Origin: Perognathus longimembris pacificus
Lineage: Eukaryota; Chordata; Mammalia; Rodentia; Heteromyidae
Length of the DNA: 64,000 bases
NCBI RefSeq assembly: GCF_023159225.1
Contig: NC_063188.1
Span: forward strand, 33,473,979 to 33,537,978
Direction: 5' to 3'
Part shown: positions 22,056 to 34,149 of the stretch, piece after piece
How the letters are laid out: each line of letters begins with the position of its first letter
Position numbering within the stretch: the first letter of the stretch is position 1
The notes under the pieces: generated by a model
What the model saw: only the letters and a program-made list of their open reading frames with translations
Databases searched by the model: none
What the model was told of the DNA's origin: nothing
Translations under genes and position numbers: made by a program

Positions 22056-22739
22056 GCAACAAAGAAATGAAATAAAAAGAAACCAATAATAATGTAGTTG
22101 TAAATTTGTGAGGCAAAGATTCAATCCCAGATATGTCTGGTTTGAACAAATATGGCCTCCAACACTATACCCAAAACACTGTACTACTAGTAGCTAGAGG
22201 CCTCACCCTTGGAAACATGCACACAATTATAAAATGGTACTATCAATAGAACTCACTCAGCAGTTATCCAGATAGCTGTTAAAGGCAAAGGTCATGCTTT
22301 TTTGTCTGCTCTTACTCTTGGCTTACAGTGAGGGCTGAGACTTTCAGAGAGCGGATAAGAGAAATTCTGAATTGCATTGAAGCAGATTACTCGTCATTTT
22401 TCAGGATTTTATTTCTTCTGCTATACACAGGTTCACTTACGCAGATAGATACATCCTGGAAATTTTTTCTTAATTGCCTCATCTATTCTAAACTTTCAGT
22501 AGTTAGGAGTAGAATAATGATTTTTATCACTGTACCATTATAGTATTCTTTAGTTTGATCTTTAAAAAATGGTGTAAAAATCAGGAGATATCTCTTTTTT
22601 AAAAAAATTTAAAATTTCTGGCAAATCAAGTGACAACAATTCTTCTAAGAGGTGTTCCCATTTTATAAGGATTCTTTTTGGATTCTACAGAAATAGTCCC
22701 AGAAGGAAACAGCTAAAATAGGCAGATAGAGTTTTGTTG

Positions 22740-22997
22740 GTGGTGGTTTGTTTGCTACTTCTAGGGCATGAACTCAGGGCCTAGGCACTGTCCCTGAACT
22801 TCTTTGTACTCAAGGCTAGCACTCTGCCACTTGAGCCCCCGTTGCTCCTTCTTGCTTCTAGAGATAAGAGACTCATCTTGCTTCTAGAGATAAGAGACTC
22901 ATGGACTTTCCTGCCTGGGCTGGCTTCAAACTGTGATCCTCAGATCTCAGCTTTCTGAGTAGCTAGGATTACAAATATGAGCTCCAAGTGCCCAGCA
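22740..22997 (-). mobile_element. 7SL/Geo-type SINE with internal 26-bp duplication
   Basis: Antisense dimer from 'gcatgaactcagggcctagg' to 'ggattacaaatatgagctcc'. Within it, 26 bases starting 'cttgcttctagagataagag' occur twice in perfect tandem, at 22851-22876 and 22877-22902. Confidence 0.9.
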
Positions 22998-24345
22998 GGA
23001 AGATACTTTTAAATAGGTAGTCTCTACTGGAAACCACCTAGGTCCCTTTCAAGGATAGAGATAGACTATGAGCTATGTTTTAATGGTTTTTTTCGCCTTT
23101 TAGTGGTCAGTGGAAAGAAGAGAGAATGCTAGTATAAGTGATACCCATTTTTTTTCTTGCAAATGCAATCTTGCAAGTAGAATCCAAAGAAGATAGCTTC
23201 TTTAAGAACAACATAGGAACTATATTTCAGGTAATATATCAAATAAATTACAAACATGACCAAAATTTTGTCTTATTGCTAAGGCATGATTACTGTAGAG
23301 ATATAATAATTAAATAACAAAATTAAGTCAAATGCCTTATAGTGGACATAGATATACTCTACTTAATGATTATGAAAGGGGCCATCCATCTCTGCCATAT
23401 CACCTTTGTCACCTGTATCTAAAATACCATCCACAATAAACAATGCATTGCACATTGACTAAATATTTCATTAACAGTTTCATTTACTTTTTATATCTTT
23501 TAACTTTAAAATGTTCTACGAAGTAATCTAAATTGTCTCCACAGAGCTGTATAAAGTCCCAAAGTTATGTAGCTATTGTTCAAATCATTTTCAATTCAGT
23601 CTCTAAAATTAGTACTGGAAATTTCCTTCTTAGATATTGTTCTCTGAATTTTGGTAATATATGTCAATAATCTCATAATGTTTATAGTCTTTGAAGTAGT
23701 AATTATTCCTCTGTTGTGAATTTAATTATTCCAATACTATGAATTTGATAAGAGAATAAAAATTGTGAATAAAGATGTTCATGAGAGCCATATTTATAGC
23801 AATAAAAATGTTTAAAATCCCAAATGTCTTATGAAAGGGGAATCATGGTTAAATACAGAATTTGTGCCCATTACAGTGGAATATCTTATGTTCATTTAAT
23901 GAGCTAGAAAATGATTATGATCTAAGAGTAAGCAGAAGTTGTAATAAACTATGAATATGATCACACTTTTACCATACTAGTACACAAATAATTTTTTATT
24001 TAAACACACATGCACATGCACTTAGTTATCCGAGGTTATCATCAGGAAGTCAGATTACAGAGAAAATGATGCACAGAAGAGCAGAGGAGACTGTAGAAGT
24101 GAATGAGAGTTTAGAGGATGCAGGACTAGAGCTGGGTAGTGGACCTGGGAATATCTTCTTGGGGAGATGCCTTGGTCTCATCTATGACTTAGAAGATAGA
24201 CTCAAGTAAGGTTCATTTACCAAGAACTAAGGGGTTTTCCAACTCCTTAAAGTGCTGAAATGAAATTTCTGGAAAACCAGAAGGAATTGGTCATCCCAGA
24301 ATCAAGAGGAACTTGTTTACAAGGTCCTTTATGATCTTCAAATAG
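22998..24345. other. intronic stretch, no recognised feature
   Basis: AT-rich intron with no element I can name with confidence and no exon-like open frame. Confidence 0.5.
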
Positions 24346-24367
24346 AATTCCTTTCTTATAAAGATTA

Positions 24368-24393
24368 CTAAATAAATAAATAATAAATAAATA
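24368..24393. repeat. (TAAA)n simple repeat
   Basis: Short array of TAAA/AAAT units. Confidence 0.85.
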
Positions 24394-24799
24394 GAGCCTT
24401 AGGGATGGATTGTATCAGGACCGAAGTCACACAGCTATCATAGCACTGGACTGGGAACTTGGAGGGCTGCTCTGCTGTTTGACACTAAATTTGAAGCTTA
24501 ATCAAGGATATAAGCACCTTGCTTGTCCACCAGGTCGCTATACAGACTAAAATTCAATTATTCAAAAACACAGGGATTGTTAATAACAACAACTAGATAC
24601 TGCCTTAGGCATAGAGCTATTATCAAGGGAGTCCTAATAATTCTAAATTTATAAAATTACGGTAAAGTCTAATTTCAGTTATATGTCTAAGTAAATTAGC
24701 ATAAGATTTGACTTCTAGTAAGTACTCATGTGTCTCAATTTGAAAATATAAATGTGGAAATTCCATCCTACCTACTAATAACCTCATGAGATAAGTACT

Positions 24800-24900
24800 T
24801 CTTATTAATGCTCTCATTATGCAGGAGAGAAAATTGTGGCTCGGAGAAGGTAACTGACTTGCTTAAGTTTTTACATCTGTCTCCTGGGCCTACATTCTTT
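24800..24900 (+). repeat. MIR fragment
   Basis: 'tgtggctcggagaaggtaac' then 'tgacttgcttaagt' corresponds to the MIR core 'gaggctcagagaggttaagtgacttgcccaag'. Confidence 0.65.
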
Positions 24901-25589
24901 TCTACCTCTTTGAACTGCTCCCCAGTGAAAAATCCTTCTGAATAATAGCATAGTCAACACTTTTTTCTGTTTGCTGCAGATGTCTTTCCTTCTATCTACA
25001 GCTTCAGTTTAGTCAAAGTCTACTCTTGGAGTAGAGGCCACCAGGAAACCTTCTACAGGATGTTTTGTTAGCAATCTTCAGAGAACTTCAAGATCCTTTA
25101 CAAACGCCATAAAGCAATTGCAGGGTCTACAAAACATCCCCTCCAAGGGTAAGGGTTAAAATCAGTAGTATTTTGGTAAATGTTTAACTGCTGATTCAGG
25201 GAAAGGGTGAAGTGGAGGTGAAGGATTTCTGATTTGTAGCATTTATACATATCCACAATGTAAATATTTCCACCAAGACTAATTTCAAACTACCAATTTG
25301 ATTATCTACTGTGAACTAGTGCCAGCCAACACAACTCAATGAGGCCAGTTCATGCAAACACTGAAAGTGAAATTCTAACTTTTGGTCCACTGCTTTCCTA
25401 AGCTTCATTCCATAAAAATGGAAATGGGAGAATCAAAGTGCTTGATTTTAATTCATGCATAAATAGAGCAGTTGTGAGTGGACAGCTTAAGGGAAGACCA
25501 ATAAGTCTATGTCTGGCTCCCAATGGCTAATACCTACAGCAAGATTAGAGGGGCTTTTTCTTTTCTTTTTTATAACTTGTCACAAGCTT

Positions 25590-25820
25590 TTAAATTTCCT
25601 GTCAACTTTTTGTTTTGAACATTTTCAAACTTTCAGAAAAGTTACAACCAGTACAAGCATCTACATACGCTTCATCTGTAGTCATTTACCAGTTACTAAT
25701 ATTTTTCCACATCTTCTCATACTCTCTTTATGTGAACTATTTGAGAATTAGTTGTAAATATCTTAGGTATTCACCAGTATTTGAATATGAATCTCCTAAG
25801 GACAAGACTGCTAGAGTACT
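25590..25820 (+). repeat. old mammalian interspersed repeat, probably L1M-type
   Basis: 'ttgaacattttcaaactttc' then 'cagaaaagttacaaccagt' and 'gaatctcctaaggacaag' match a widespread old mammalian repeat usually assigned to ancient L1. The exact subfamily cannot be given. Reading frames in it are not genes. Confidence 0.45.
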
Positions 25821-26167
25821 GATACACACACACATATGTATACACACACAATATATCCATCATACCCAAGAAATGTGAAGTTGATATGATATGTAAGTAG
25901 AAAGGCTATAATTCTGACTTCCCTACTTGTTTCAATAATGTTTTTGTAGCAGTGTTTTTGATGCAGAATCTAAAGATTATGCATTGCATTTAGTCTCCAG
26001 ATTTTTTCATCCTCTGTAATCTAGAACAGTTCCCCAGACCCTCACAATTTTTCTTCTGTGTTTTATGACATTAATATTTTTTAATCCAAGCTGGTAATTT
26101 TACAGATGTCTCTCAATTAAATGTATCTGATTATTTCCTCATGAATACTTTGATATTAAACTTTTTG

Positions 26168-26366
26168 TAGGGAGGTGGTTCTGGGACTTGAACTCAGGGC
26201 CTGGTCACTTTCCCTGAACTTTTTTGCTCAAAGCTAGAGCTAAGGCTAGTACTCTACCACTTGAGCTACAGGTTCACTTCTGGCTTTTTACTGGCTAATT
26301 TGAGATGAGAATCTAGGGACTTTCCTGTCCAGACTGGCTTAGAAACATGATCCTCAAGTCTCAGCA
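26168..26366 (-). mobile_element. 7SL/Geo-type SINE, antisense, truncated
   Basis: Starts 'gggaggtggttctgggactt' and ends at 'ctcaagtctcagcatg', so the first part of the 7SL half is missing. A 15-base 'gctagagctaaggctagtac' stretch suggests a small internal duplication of 'gctag'. Confidence 0.85.
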
Positions 26367-27002
26367 TGTAAACTTAAAATATTTCTCCATTGCAGTGATT
26401 CCAGTAGAGCTTTGAATTTATCCTGTTCTAGAAGCTTGTTTGTGCTGAAAGTATAAATTACTTGGTTCATTGCAGAACCATGGGCTGAAATGGCATTATC
26501 CCTAATTAAAAGAAAAAAAAAAGATATTTTTTCCTAATAAAATAAGCTGGCACTAAGCCTCTTAGCCCAATTCATGAGTTATTCACATGACAAGTGACCT
26601 TATCTATATAAGAGTTTCTTTATCTAAATTGTTGACTGTTGTTGGAGTACTTACAAACCTTTATCCCTAGAATATAGCCTAGTACCTAGGCTGTAGTGGA
26701 TTCTCAGAGAAAAAAAAGTTGTTGAGTAAATTTCTGTCCAGTTAACATTACTGCATTATTGAATGATACACTAATCTCCCTAAGAGGAAAATGTACTTTA
26801 GTTTGTCAACTGGCACCAAGCTGGAATTAATTTGACTGCTTGAGTTCTCTGCTCCTCATGGGAAATGACAGTGCTTTCAATTTTTGTCCAGGTATCCGAC
26901 CTTACTTGAGCATTATTCAACTTTCTGTTCGGAATGTTCTAAATGTTAGCATCTTTTTAGTAAAATTAGATGTCACTGTAAAATAAAGCAAGGATCAACC
27001 TG

Positions 27003-27300
27003 TACTTGCTAGGATTATATTTGGTTGCGAATGATAGAAAACCCAAAATAATAGTGTGCTAAACAATAGGAACCATTTGTTTCTGACATAAAAGTTTCCT
27101 TTACTGGACAAAATGAAGTAAAGGGGACTAGATTTACTTTTTGTGTGAAACAAGAGGAAAACCAGACAAACTAAAAGCAAAAGTTTTCAGACATTGGCAA
27201 CCGAAAACAGCATTGCCTGTTAGGAAACAAGATGAACCTCCTTGTCTGCTTCCAGCTTATTGTCTGGAGCTTCTAGTCAGTGGTATTGGGTGAGGGAACT
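27003..27300 (+). repeat. old unclassified interspersed repeat
   Basis: 'atttggttgcgaatgataga' then 'aaacccaaaataatagtgtg' resembles a common mammalian DNA-transposon or LTR remnant that starts with a 'ttgcaagtgacagaaaccca' motif. Family not named. Confidence 0.35.
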
Positions 27301-28384
27301 TGAGATAGAGCCCAAGATGAAATGATGTCGACAGTGTAGGAAAACCAACGAAGGTGGAATTTTCAGTACAAAGTACTAGAGAAGACAGCTGAATAGAAAG
27401 AAAACTCTAGATATTTTTAGAGTCTGCTTTGAATCTATGGCCGAGTACTGAACAATATATGTGTATAGTGAAAGTAACCTGGACCAAGAACAAACCAGCC
27501 AAAAGAATTAGTGGGAACGGTTCCCAGATTACATAAGGCTGGGAATAGGAGCTCTCCCAATTCACAGATCATCAGGAATGTACTCCAATGGCTTTGTGTC
27601 ATTAGTGCTACCAGATTAGATTCAAGGTTATTCTAGACCTCTCATAAAGTTTAAAAGTAAGCTTGATAGAATCCATTTCCACATAACCGTGTTCAAGAAC
27701 AAAACTTAAGAATATTTATAGAAATATAGAATATCCAGCAATAATCAAGATAAAATTCCCACCTGGTATCCAATTGAAAGCTATCGGTCATTCAAAAAAA
27801 AAACAAAATATTGATTGATTAATGAGAAAATCCAATCAATCAAAACTGATGCAGAAATAACACAGACAAACAGTTAGGGGACAAAGACATTTTCATACCT
27901 TCTAACACCCAGAGGATAGGGCTTCTAAAGAAGAAAAGAAATGTAGGCAGTTGAGGGCTTGAATGACAGCTCCAAGACCATCAAGGAATCTGGATTTTTT
28001 TTCTGTCCTGTTTCTCTACCATTTATGATTAACAATTTGAGTGTAAATGGCTGCTGTAGTTAGTCTTTCATTCCAACAACTTATGAACATGAGCATTCTT
28101 TACTATATGAAGACATTTAGATCTCATAAACACTTTTGCTTTACAACCTATGGACCAGAACTTAGTCCCAAAGTCACATTCATTTGATAGTGAAAGCTGG
28201 AAGGGAGCCTATTTTGCCTGGCTAAAATGTCAGTTTCTTCACTTACTGAAGAATAAGAAAATCAAAATAGGAAGACAACCATCCATCTCTTGTTCATGGC
28301 CTTGTAAATCAGAAGAGATCCTGATTCCAATTTGAATAATATTATGGCCTCTGGCTTAAAAAAATAACCTGAATGAAATTGCCC

Positions 28385-29314
28385 TTTTGGAACCCTTCTT
28401 CTTTGTTGGTGGGAATGTAAACTGGTTCAGCCACTCCAGAAAGCGGTATGGAGATTCCTCAGAAGGCTAAACAAAGAACTCCCCTATGACCCAGCAGCCC
28501 CACTTTTGGGCATCTACCCCAAAAACCACATACAAGAACACACTAAAGCCATCAGCACAACAATGTTCATCGCAGCACAATTTGTCATAGCTAAAATATG
28601 GAACCAAAAAGATGCCCCTCAGTAGACGAATGGATCAGGAAAATGTGGTACATATACACAATGGAATTTTGTGTTTCTATCAGAAAGAATGACATTGCCC
28701 CATTCGTAAGGAAACGGAAGAACTTGGAAAAAATTATACTAACTGAAGTGAGACAGACCCAAAGAAACATAGACTCTATGGTTTCCCTCATAGGGAATCA
28801 TTAGCACAGGTTTAGGCTAGGCACAGCAGAGGATCACAAGAGCCTTATTAACTATGCCCCTATGAAGGCACAAGATGATGCTAAGTGAAATGAAATCCAT
28901 GTTATGGAAACGAGTGTTATATCACTGTTGTAATTACTTTCAACGTGCCATGTGAAGCCGTAGCTTCTTTTGTTGATGATCCTCTTGTATCCCTTCCTGT
29001 AGTTGTACTTGCGCTATCACTGTATCTCATCTGAATACACTGGATACTGTATATACTTGTATTAGAACTAGGGAAGTGAAAGGGAATATCAAAATCGAAA
29101 GACAAAGGATAAAAAGACAAACAACTCCAAAAGCAATACTTGCAAAACCATTGGGTGTAAACCAACTGAATAACTCATGAGGGGAAAGGGAAAGGGGAAG
29201 GAGTGAGGGGGAATGAGGGAGGAGGTAACAAACAGTACAAGAAATGTACCCAAGGCCTAACGTATGAAACTGTAACCTCTCTGTACATCAATTTGACAAT
29301 AAAATTTTAAAAAC
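28385..29314 (+). mobile_element. 5'-truncated L1 with ORF2 end and full 3' UTR
   Basis: Begins inside the cysteine-rich end of ORF2 ('ttgttggtgggaatgtaaac'), runs to the TAG at 28802-28804, then through the whole 3' UTR with its purine tract (about 29178-29225), 'gtaacaaacagtacaag' and an AATAAA-like tail. No clear target duplication could be read at the ends. Confidence 0.9.
28399..28804 (+). pseudogene. L1 ORF2 C-terminal remnant, frameshifted
   Basis: Encodes the end of the L1 reverse-transcriptase protein: motifs IRKMWYIYTMEF and RKNDIAPFVRK are readable before the stop. Compared with the copy at 30.25 kb, one base is missing near 28607 ('ggaaccaaaaagatg' against 'ggaaccaacccagatg'), so the two halves lie in different frames. 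The second half (28598-28804) stays open. Not functional. Confidence 0.85.
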
Positions 29315-29698
29315 CTCACTTGAAAAAAAAGAAACTGACTTTTAGTGTTTTTGATATCTAGAAATTGAAATATTGAGTTACTGGTTTTAAGGTTGTTTAA
29401 ATTTTACCACCCACACCTCTATATACTTTCCAGTTATCTCAAACAAACTGCCAGAATTGTTCCACTTCTCAAATCAGTGGCACTAAGCTGAAGTTAGAGC
29501 TTAACATTTTATTTGACTAGGCTAACTCAATTTGTTTACTCCTCAGTCCCAAAATGGCTCACTTTCTTTCCTAATAAAGTCACTTATACCTTCAGCAGAA
29601 CCCAACTTTCACAAGGACATTTACTGACACTACATGACTTGGAACCACAGTGCCTTCTTTCTGGTGGCATATAGTAGGCATAACCTCTTCTCTGGAAC

Positions 29699-30124
29699 AT
29701 GTCAACTCCTATTCACATTTTTTCGTTGACTATACAACCATTCCTAAATCTCAGATCACCTGGTTGTTATAACGCAGTGGTTATTTTCAACAGTCCTTCA
29801 CTGTCTAAGGGAGTATTATTGTTCTCCAACTTACGAAGTAGATACTATACTTTTCAGTGGATGGTATATGGACATGTGGTTGATCTTTTTATGGTCAGGC
29901 AAGAAAATACTGCTGAAAACAGAGATAGTTCTTTCAAGGTACCATACACACCAAATGGTATGTCTGGTTCACTTAGTGTTTTGCAAGGTATTTTCACTAG
30001 CTCTGTGCGCTCTCTTGAGCAACTTAGACCAAAAACTCTACAGGAAGTCAAGCCTGGGAGCTTTCCAGTTGTGAATGGCTTTGATATTGCTTTAACAGCT
30101 TTCTCCTCAAACATTGTAAAGTGA
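29699..30124 (+). other. 141-codon open frame of unknown meaning
   Basis: The longest non-repeat open frame of the window, starting MSTPIHIFSL and ending FSSNIVK. No domain or collagen motif is recognisable. It lies in intron directly before a young L1 insertion, and the antisense strand is also open over 86 codons. Most likely chance; listed only because it is the longest. Confidence 0.12.
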
Positions 30125-30250
30125 CCTTTTCCCTTTTCTCTCCTCCTTTAATCGTATACCTTCTCTATGATTAGCTTCAACACCACCATCATTCTTTATA
30201 CCAAGTAGTTGTGACTCAGCATAACATTAAAAGGGGTTTGGGCTAACAAT

Positions 30251-30697
30251 AACAATTGTTGGAGGGGATGTGGCCAAAAGGGAACCCTACTTCATTGTTG
30301 GTGGGAATGTAAATTGGTTCAGCCACTCCAGCAAGCAGTATGGAGATTCCTCAGAAGGCTAAATATAGAACTCCCCTGTGATCCAACAGCCCCACTTTTG
30401 GGTATCTATCCAAAAGACCACAAACAAAATCACAGTAAAGCCACCAGTACAACAATGTTCATCGCAGCACAATTTGTCATAGCTAGAATCTGGAACCAAC
30501 CCAGATGCCCCTCAGTATACGAATGGATCAGGAAAATGTGGTACATATACACAATGGAATTTTATGCCTCTATCAGAAAGAATGACATTGCCCCATTTGT
30601 AAGGAAATGGAAGGACTTGGAAAAAATTATACTAAGTGAAGTGAGCCAGACCCAAAGAAACATGGACTCTATGGTCTCCCTTATTGGGAATAATTAG
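30251..30697 (+). pseudogene. L1 ORF2 C-terminal fragment, open to its stop
   Basis: An uninterrupted 148-codon frame ending in TAG at 30695-30697. It retains the cysteine-rich end motif of L1 ORF2, C-x3-C-x7-H-x4-C (30257-30310), followed by LLGIYPKDHKQ, DEWIRK-like VYEWIRK and MWYIYTMEF. The endonuclease and reverse-transcriptase domains are absent, so it cannot act on its own. The open frame reflects recent insertion, not selection. Confidence 0.93.
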
Positions 30698-31072
30698 TAC
30701 AGGTTTAGGCAAGTTATAGCAGAGGGTCAAAAGAGCCCAATAGTTATACCCTTCTGAACACATAAGATGATGCTAAGTGAAATGAACTCCATGTTATGGA
30801 AACGATTGTTATATCACAGTTGTAACTACTTTCAACGTTCCATGTGTGTCAGTAGCTTCTATTATTGATGATATTCTTGTATCACCTTCCTGTGATTGTA
30901 TATACACTATCTCTGTAATCTTATCTGAGTATATTGGAAACCGTGTATACTGGTATTAGAAGTAGGAAATTGAAAGGGAATACCAAAATTGAGAGACACA
31001 GGGTAAAAAAAGACAAACTACTACAAAAGCAATACTCGCAAAACTGTTTGGTGTAAGTGAACTGAACACCTG

Positions 31073-31116
31073 CGGGGGGGGGGGGAAGGGAAAGGGGGAG
31101 GAGGGAGAGGGGTATG
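31073..31116 (+). repeat. G-rich purine tract of the L1 3' UTR
   Basis: A run of about 13 G's followed by AAGGGAAAGGGGGAGGAGGG. Four or more G-runs are separated by short loops, so a G-quadruplex is possible. The same tract is present in the L1s at 2.7 and 28.4 kb. Confidence 0.85.
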
Positions 31117-31242
31117 AGGGACAAGGTAACAAACAGTACAAGAAATGTATCCAATGCCTAATGTTTGAAACTGTAACCTCTCTGTACATCAGTTTGATAA
31201 TAAAAATTTGAAAAAAAAAATAAAAGGGGTTTGGGATAACAA

Positions 31243-32674
31243 ACATATAGAAAAATAATTTAATGGAAGAGGTTGAGATAGAACTTCCAGTAATGAGTTA
31301 GACTCCAGATTGTGAACTTGAAAAGAGTCTTTCCCCTTGGACTTTCCTACTATTAACCTATCTATAGGAGAACAGATCCAGTAAACTTATTTACTGGCCT
31401 GTTATGACCAATGTTATTTGATTTCATTTTGGATACATAATATGCCTAGAGTCTATAGTCCTGAGCCACTTCAGCAAAAGCATATGATTTGTGACTTGAG
31501 AAAATACTGTTTGTCAGGTACAATTTTGTTTTCAGTCAGATCTAGCCATTGGATAAAAAGAAGGGCTGACTTAGCGAGCTGATGTAAAGGAAAAATAACT
31601 TACAGAATTGGACAAGTATTTACACAATGAGAAAACAAATATAAAAAGGTTAAGCTATTTTTTGGGTGAAGGAAGAATGCTTAAAGCTTAATGCTGCATG
31701 AATTCTTAAAAACTAGAACTTGATTCCATGCATCATAAGTAGTCCCTCCTTGATCACTTGATCACAGCTATCAAAAGGTTAGGGTGAAAGTTTGAACTAC
31801 CAGTTACTATTAAGACTGTAAATCGAAAATACTTGCTAGCTTAGTACCTCTTTGATTCCTCTTTTTTTTGTTGATTTGGAAAATATACAATTCTTTTATA
31901 CTTTCCTCTAAGTTTGAGAAGTGTCTGGACCCAAATAGTGATTTTCCCCCACTGGAGAAAAATAAAAGTTTTTTTAAGTCATCTTTAAGAAACAAGATCC
32001 CAACTCATTAAGAGTTTCACCCAATGATATACAAAAATACTATTCTGTTTTAGGTCTTTGTGTCTTTCTTTTCACTGTAACACAAGCTGTCAGTCCTTTA
32101 CTAGTTAGACAGGGCAATAAAGTAGCATTAACAAATCAAGAAGTATAACACTAAACTTATTGAATCAATTACATTTTTTTGCCTCTGTATTTTGGGATTC
32201 TTCATATTTCTCAAGGGTGACTCTTCTTCAGATGTTTTCCTTGATCAACAGACCATTTTTCACAAAGCCAATTCATGCCCAATAGTCTTCTTCTCTTGCC
32301 CTTTCCATTAAAGAGTTTACCTTTCTCCCAAGCTCCATTTTCCTTTGGAAACTCATATCTAACACAGTATTGTCACTTTGAGTGCCATTGTCATGGTGCA
32401 CTTTAAAGGCTTTTTTAAAGTGTTTCAGCTATAAGCTATAAATCATTGTATCCTGCTGCTCTTCGTAATAAAACATGTTAAACTGCACTATGATCAACTT
32501 CAGGTACTGAAGACAATTGAATGCTAGTCTGAGGCTTGTTTCATTCCAAAACCTTTAGAGGGCTATGGTGTAACCAAAGGAGGACATTCATCGTTTAACC
32601 AATTTTACATTGCAGTTCTTTACTAAATACTTGTTAAGTAGGCAGAATTGAACTAGGTTCAGGAACAGAAATGT
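31243..32674. other. intronic stretch, no recognised feature
   Basis: AT-rich unique-looking intron between the young L1 and a SINE. No exon, no named repeat. Confidence 0.5.
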
Positions 32675-32902
32675 AAGATTAGCATCTCAGCCGGTAGCTA
32701 GTGGCTCCTGGGAGGCTCATGGTTCAAAGCCAGCCCAAGCTAAAAAGTCACCTCGAGACTCTTATCTCCAATTAACCACCAGAAAAACAGAAGTGGCTCT
32801 GTGACTCAAGGTGGTAGAGTGCTAGCCTTGAGCAATAAAGCTCAGGGAGAGCGTTTAGGCCCTAAATTCAAGCCCCAAGACCAATCAAAAAAAGATTAGC
32901 AT
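32675..32902 (+). mobile_element. 7SL/Geo-type SINE with 11-bp target duplication
   Basis: The insert (32686-32891) starts 'ctcagccggtagctagtggc', lacks about 40 bases of the 7SL half and has an intact Geo half ending 'caagccccaagacc'. The duplication aagattagcat is at 32675-32685 and 32892-32902. Confidence 0.9.
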
Positions 32903-32938
32903 GTCATAGTCCCAACCTTTGCAGATTTTTTTAGACAT

Positions 32939-33082
32939 AGAGAATGGAGAATTAGGGGGGTTTGAGGGATGAGGTAACAAACAGTACAAGTAATGTATCC
33001 AATGCCTAACGTATGAAACTGTAACCTCTCTGTACATCAGTTTGATAATAAAAATTTGAAAAAAAAAGAGAATGGAGAATTA
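32939..33082 (+). mobile_element. L1 micro-insertion (112 bp) with 16-bp target duplication
   Basis: Only the last ~100 bases of the L1 3' UTR plus poly(A) are present (32955-33066, from 'ggggggtttgagggatgagg'). The 16-base duplication agagaatggagaatta is perfect at 32939-32954 and 33067-33082. Confidence 0.95.
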
Positions 33083-33569
33083 AATGGAAGAAATACTAAA
33101 GTAAATTTTCCAGCTTATAAACCATGAAACCATGAAACATTCTATCTGAAATGGTCCTATAAGAGCCCCCTGAAAGTTGAACATATGTAGCCAATCAGTG
33201 ACTGGGATCCTCAGTTTTCTGATCCCAATGATGCATTTTCTTCATGCCCTTAAGTAGCCTAGCTGGAGACACTGCTGAAATATCAACGCAAACCTGCTGT
33301 TTTAGAAATAGCCACTTGTCTTAGGAGCAAGAGGTTGCTTTAGGGGATTTTCAGCCAGATGCTCAGGTCCTAAGTTACCTCAAGACATCAAAGAAAGGAG
33401 AGAATGGTAAGGGCTGTACCTTTTATTCTCTCATATTTCTCTGCTCTCAGATGTCCTCTTCCTTCACAGCAACATAAGATTACCTAGTTGATGGAGTTCT
33501 TAGAACTGAAGTCATATATGCAAAGTATTAACAGGAGGTTCTTCCTTTCATCTTTCTTATTCATGTTTG

Positions 33570-33601
33570 CCTTCCTTCCTTCCTAGTTTCCTTCCTTCTC
33601 T
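33570..33601. repeat. short (CTTC)n repeat
   Basis: Interrupted CCTT units. Confidence 0.8.
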
Positions 33602-34149
33602 CCCAAATAATACGTGTACCTTATAGAATAAAAATTAATATAATCTAAAAAGAATACCATCTGATTTTTCCTAAAGAGAAATGATTGTTGTTATAAACAT
33701 CTATGTATCTTTCTTTCTATCTCAAGACTTTTCTCCCATGAAAAAATATTCATATAATTAATTTGATACTGGAAAAGACAAAATTCAGTCACATCCTTTG
33801 TCAATATTCCCTGTATAATTCCCATGAGTGTGTTATCTAGGAATGTGATAAAATGTTACTTCCTAGGTTAGGTTAGATTATGCCAATTTTGCTGAGATAC
33901 TCATATGATTATGTTATATTATCTGTATCTAATTTGAAAAAAATCATATTATGAGAAGGTTGTTTGGCTAGGACTAGAGAGCACATATGGGAACTGAGAC
34001 TGAGTCCAAGCAGGAGCCAGCAAGGAAATAGGAGCCTAAACCCTAAAACTACAAGGAACTGATATTTTCCAACAACCAACAAGTTTCAGCTACTGTTCTA
34101 GCTGCTATTATGATTTGTCAAGTGAGTAGACTAACCATATTTTCTTACT

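Larger units (their letters stand above)
30229..31242 (+). mobile_element. 5'-truncated L1 insertion with 21-bp target duplication
   Basis: The insert (30250-31221) comprises the last 148 codons of ORF2, the complete 3' UTR and a tail of A's. The 21-base target duplication at 30229-30249 recurs at 31222-31242 with one mismatch (c to a). The first copy starts after TT, giving the L1 endonuclease consensus TT|AAAA. ORF2 is still open, so this is the youngest-looking L1 of the window. Confidence 0.96.

Noticed and set aside
29699..30124. 141-codon plus-strand open frame
   Set aside because: No domain, no splice or promoter context, antisense strand also open, and it lies in intron. Most likely chance.
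28385..31242. The two neighbouring L1 copies as one duplicated segment
   Set aside because: The copy at 30.2 kb has its own target duplication and different mutations, so they are independent insertions.
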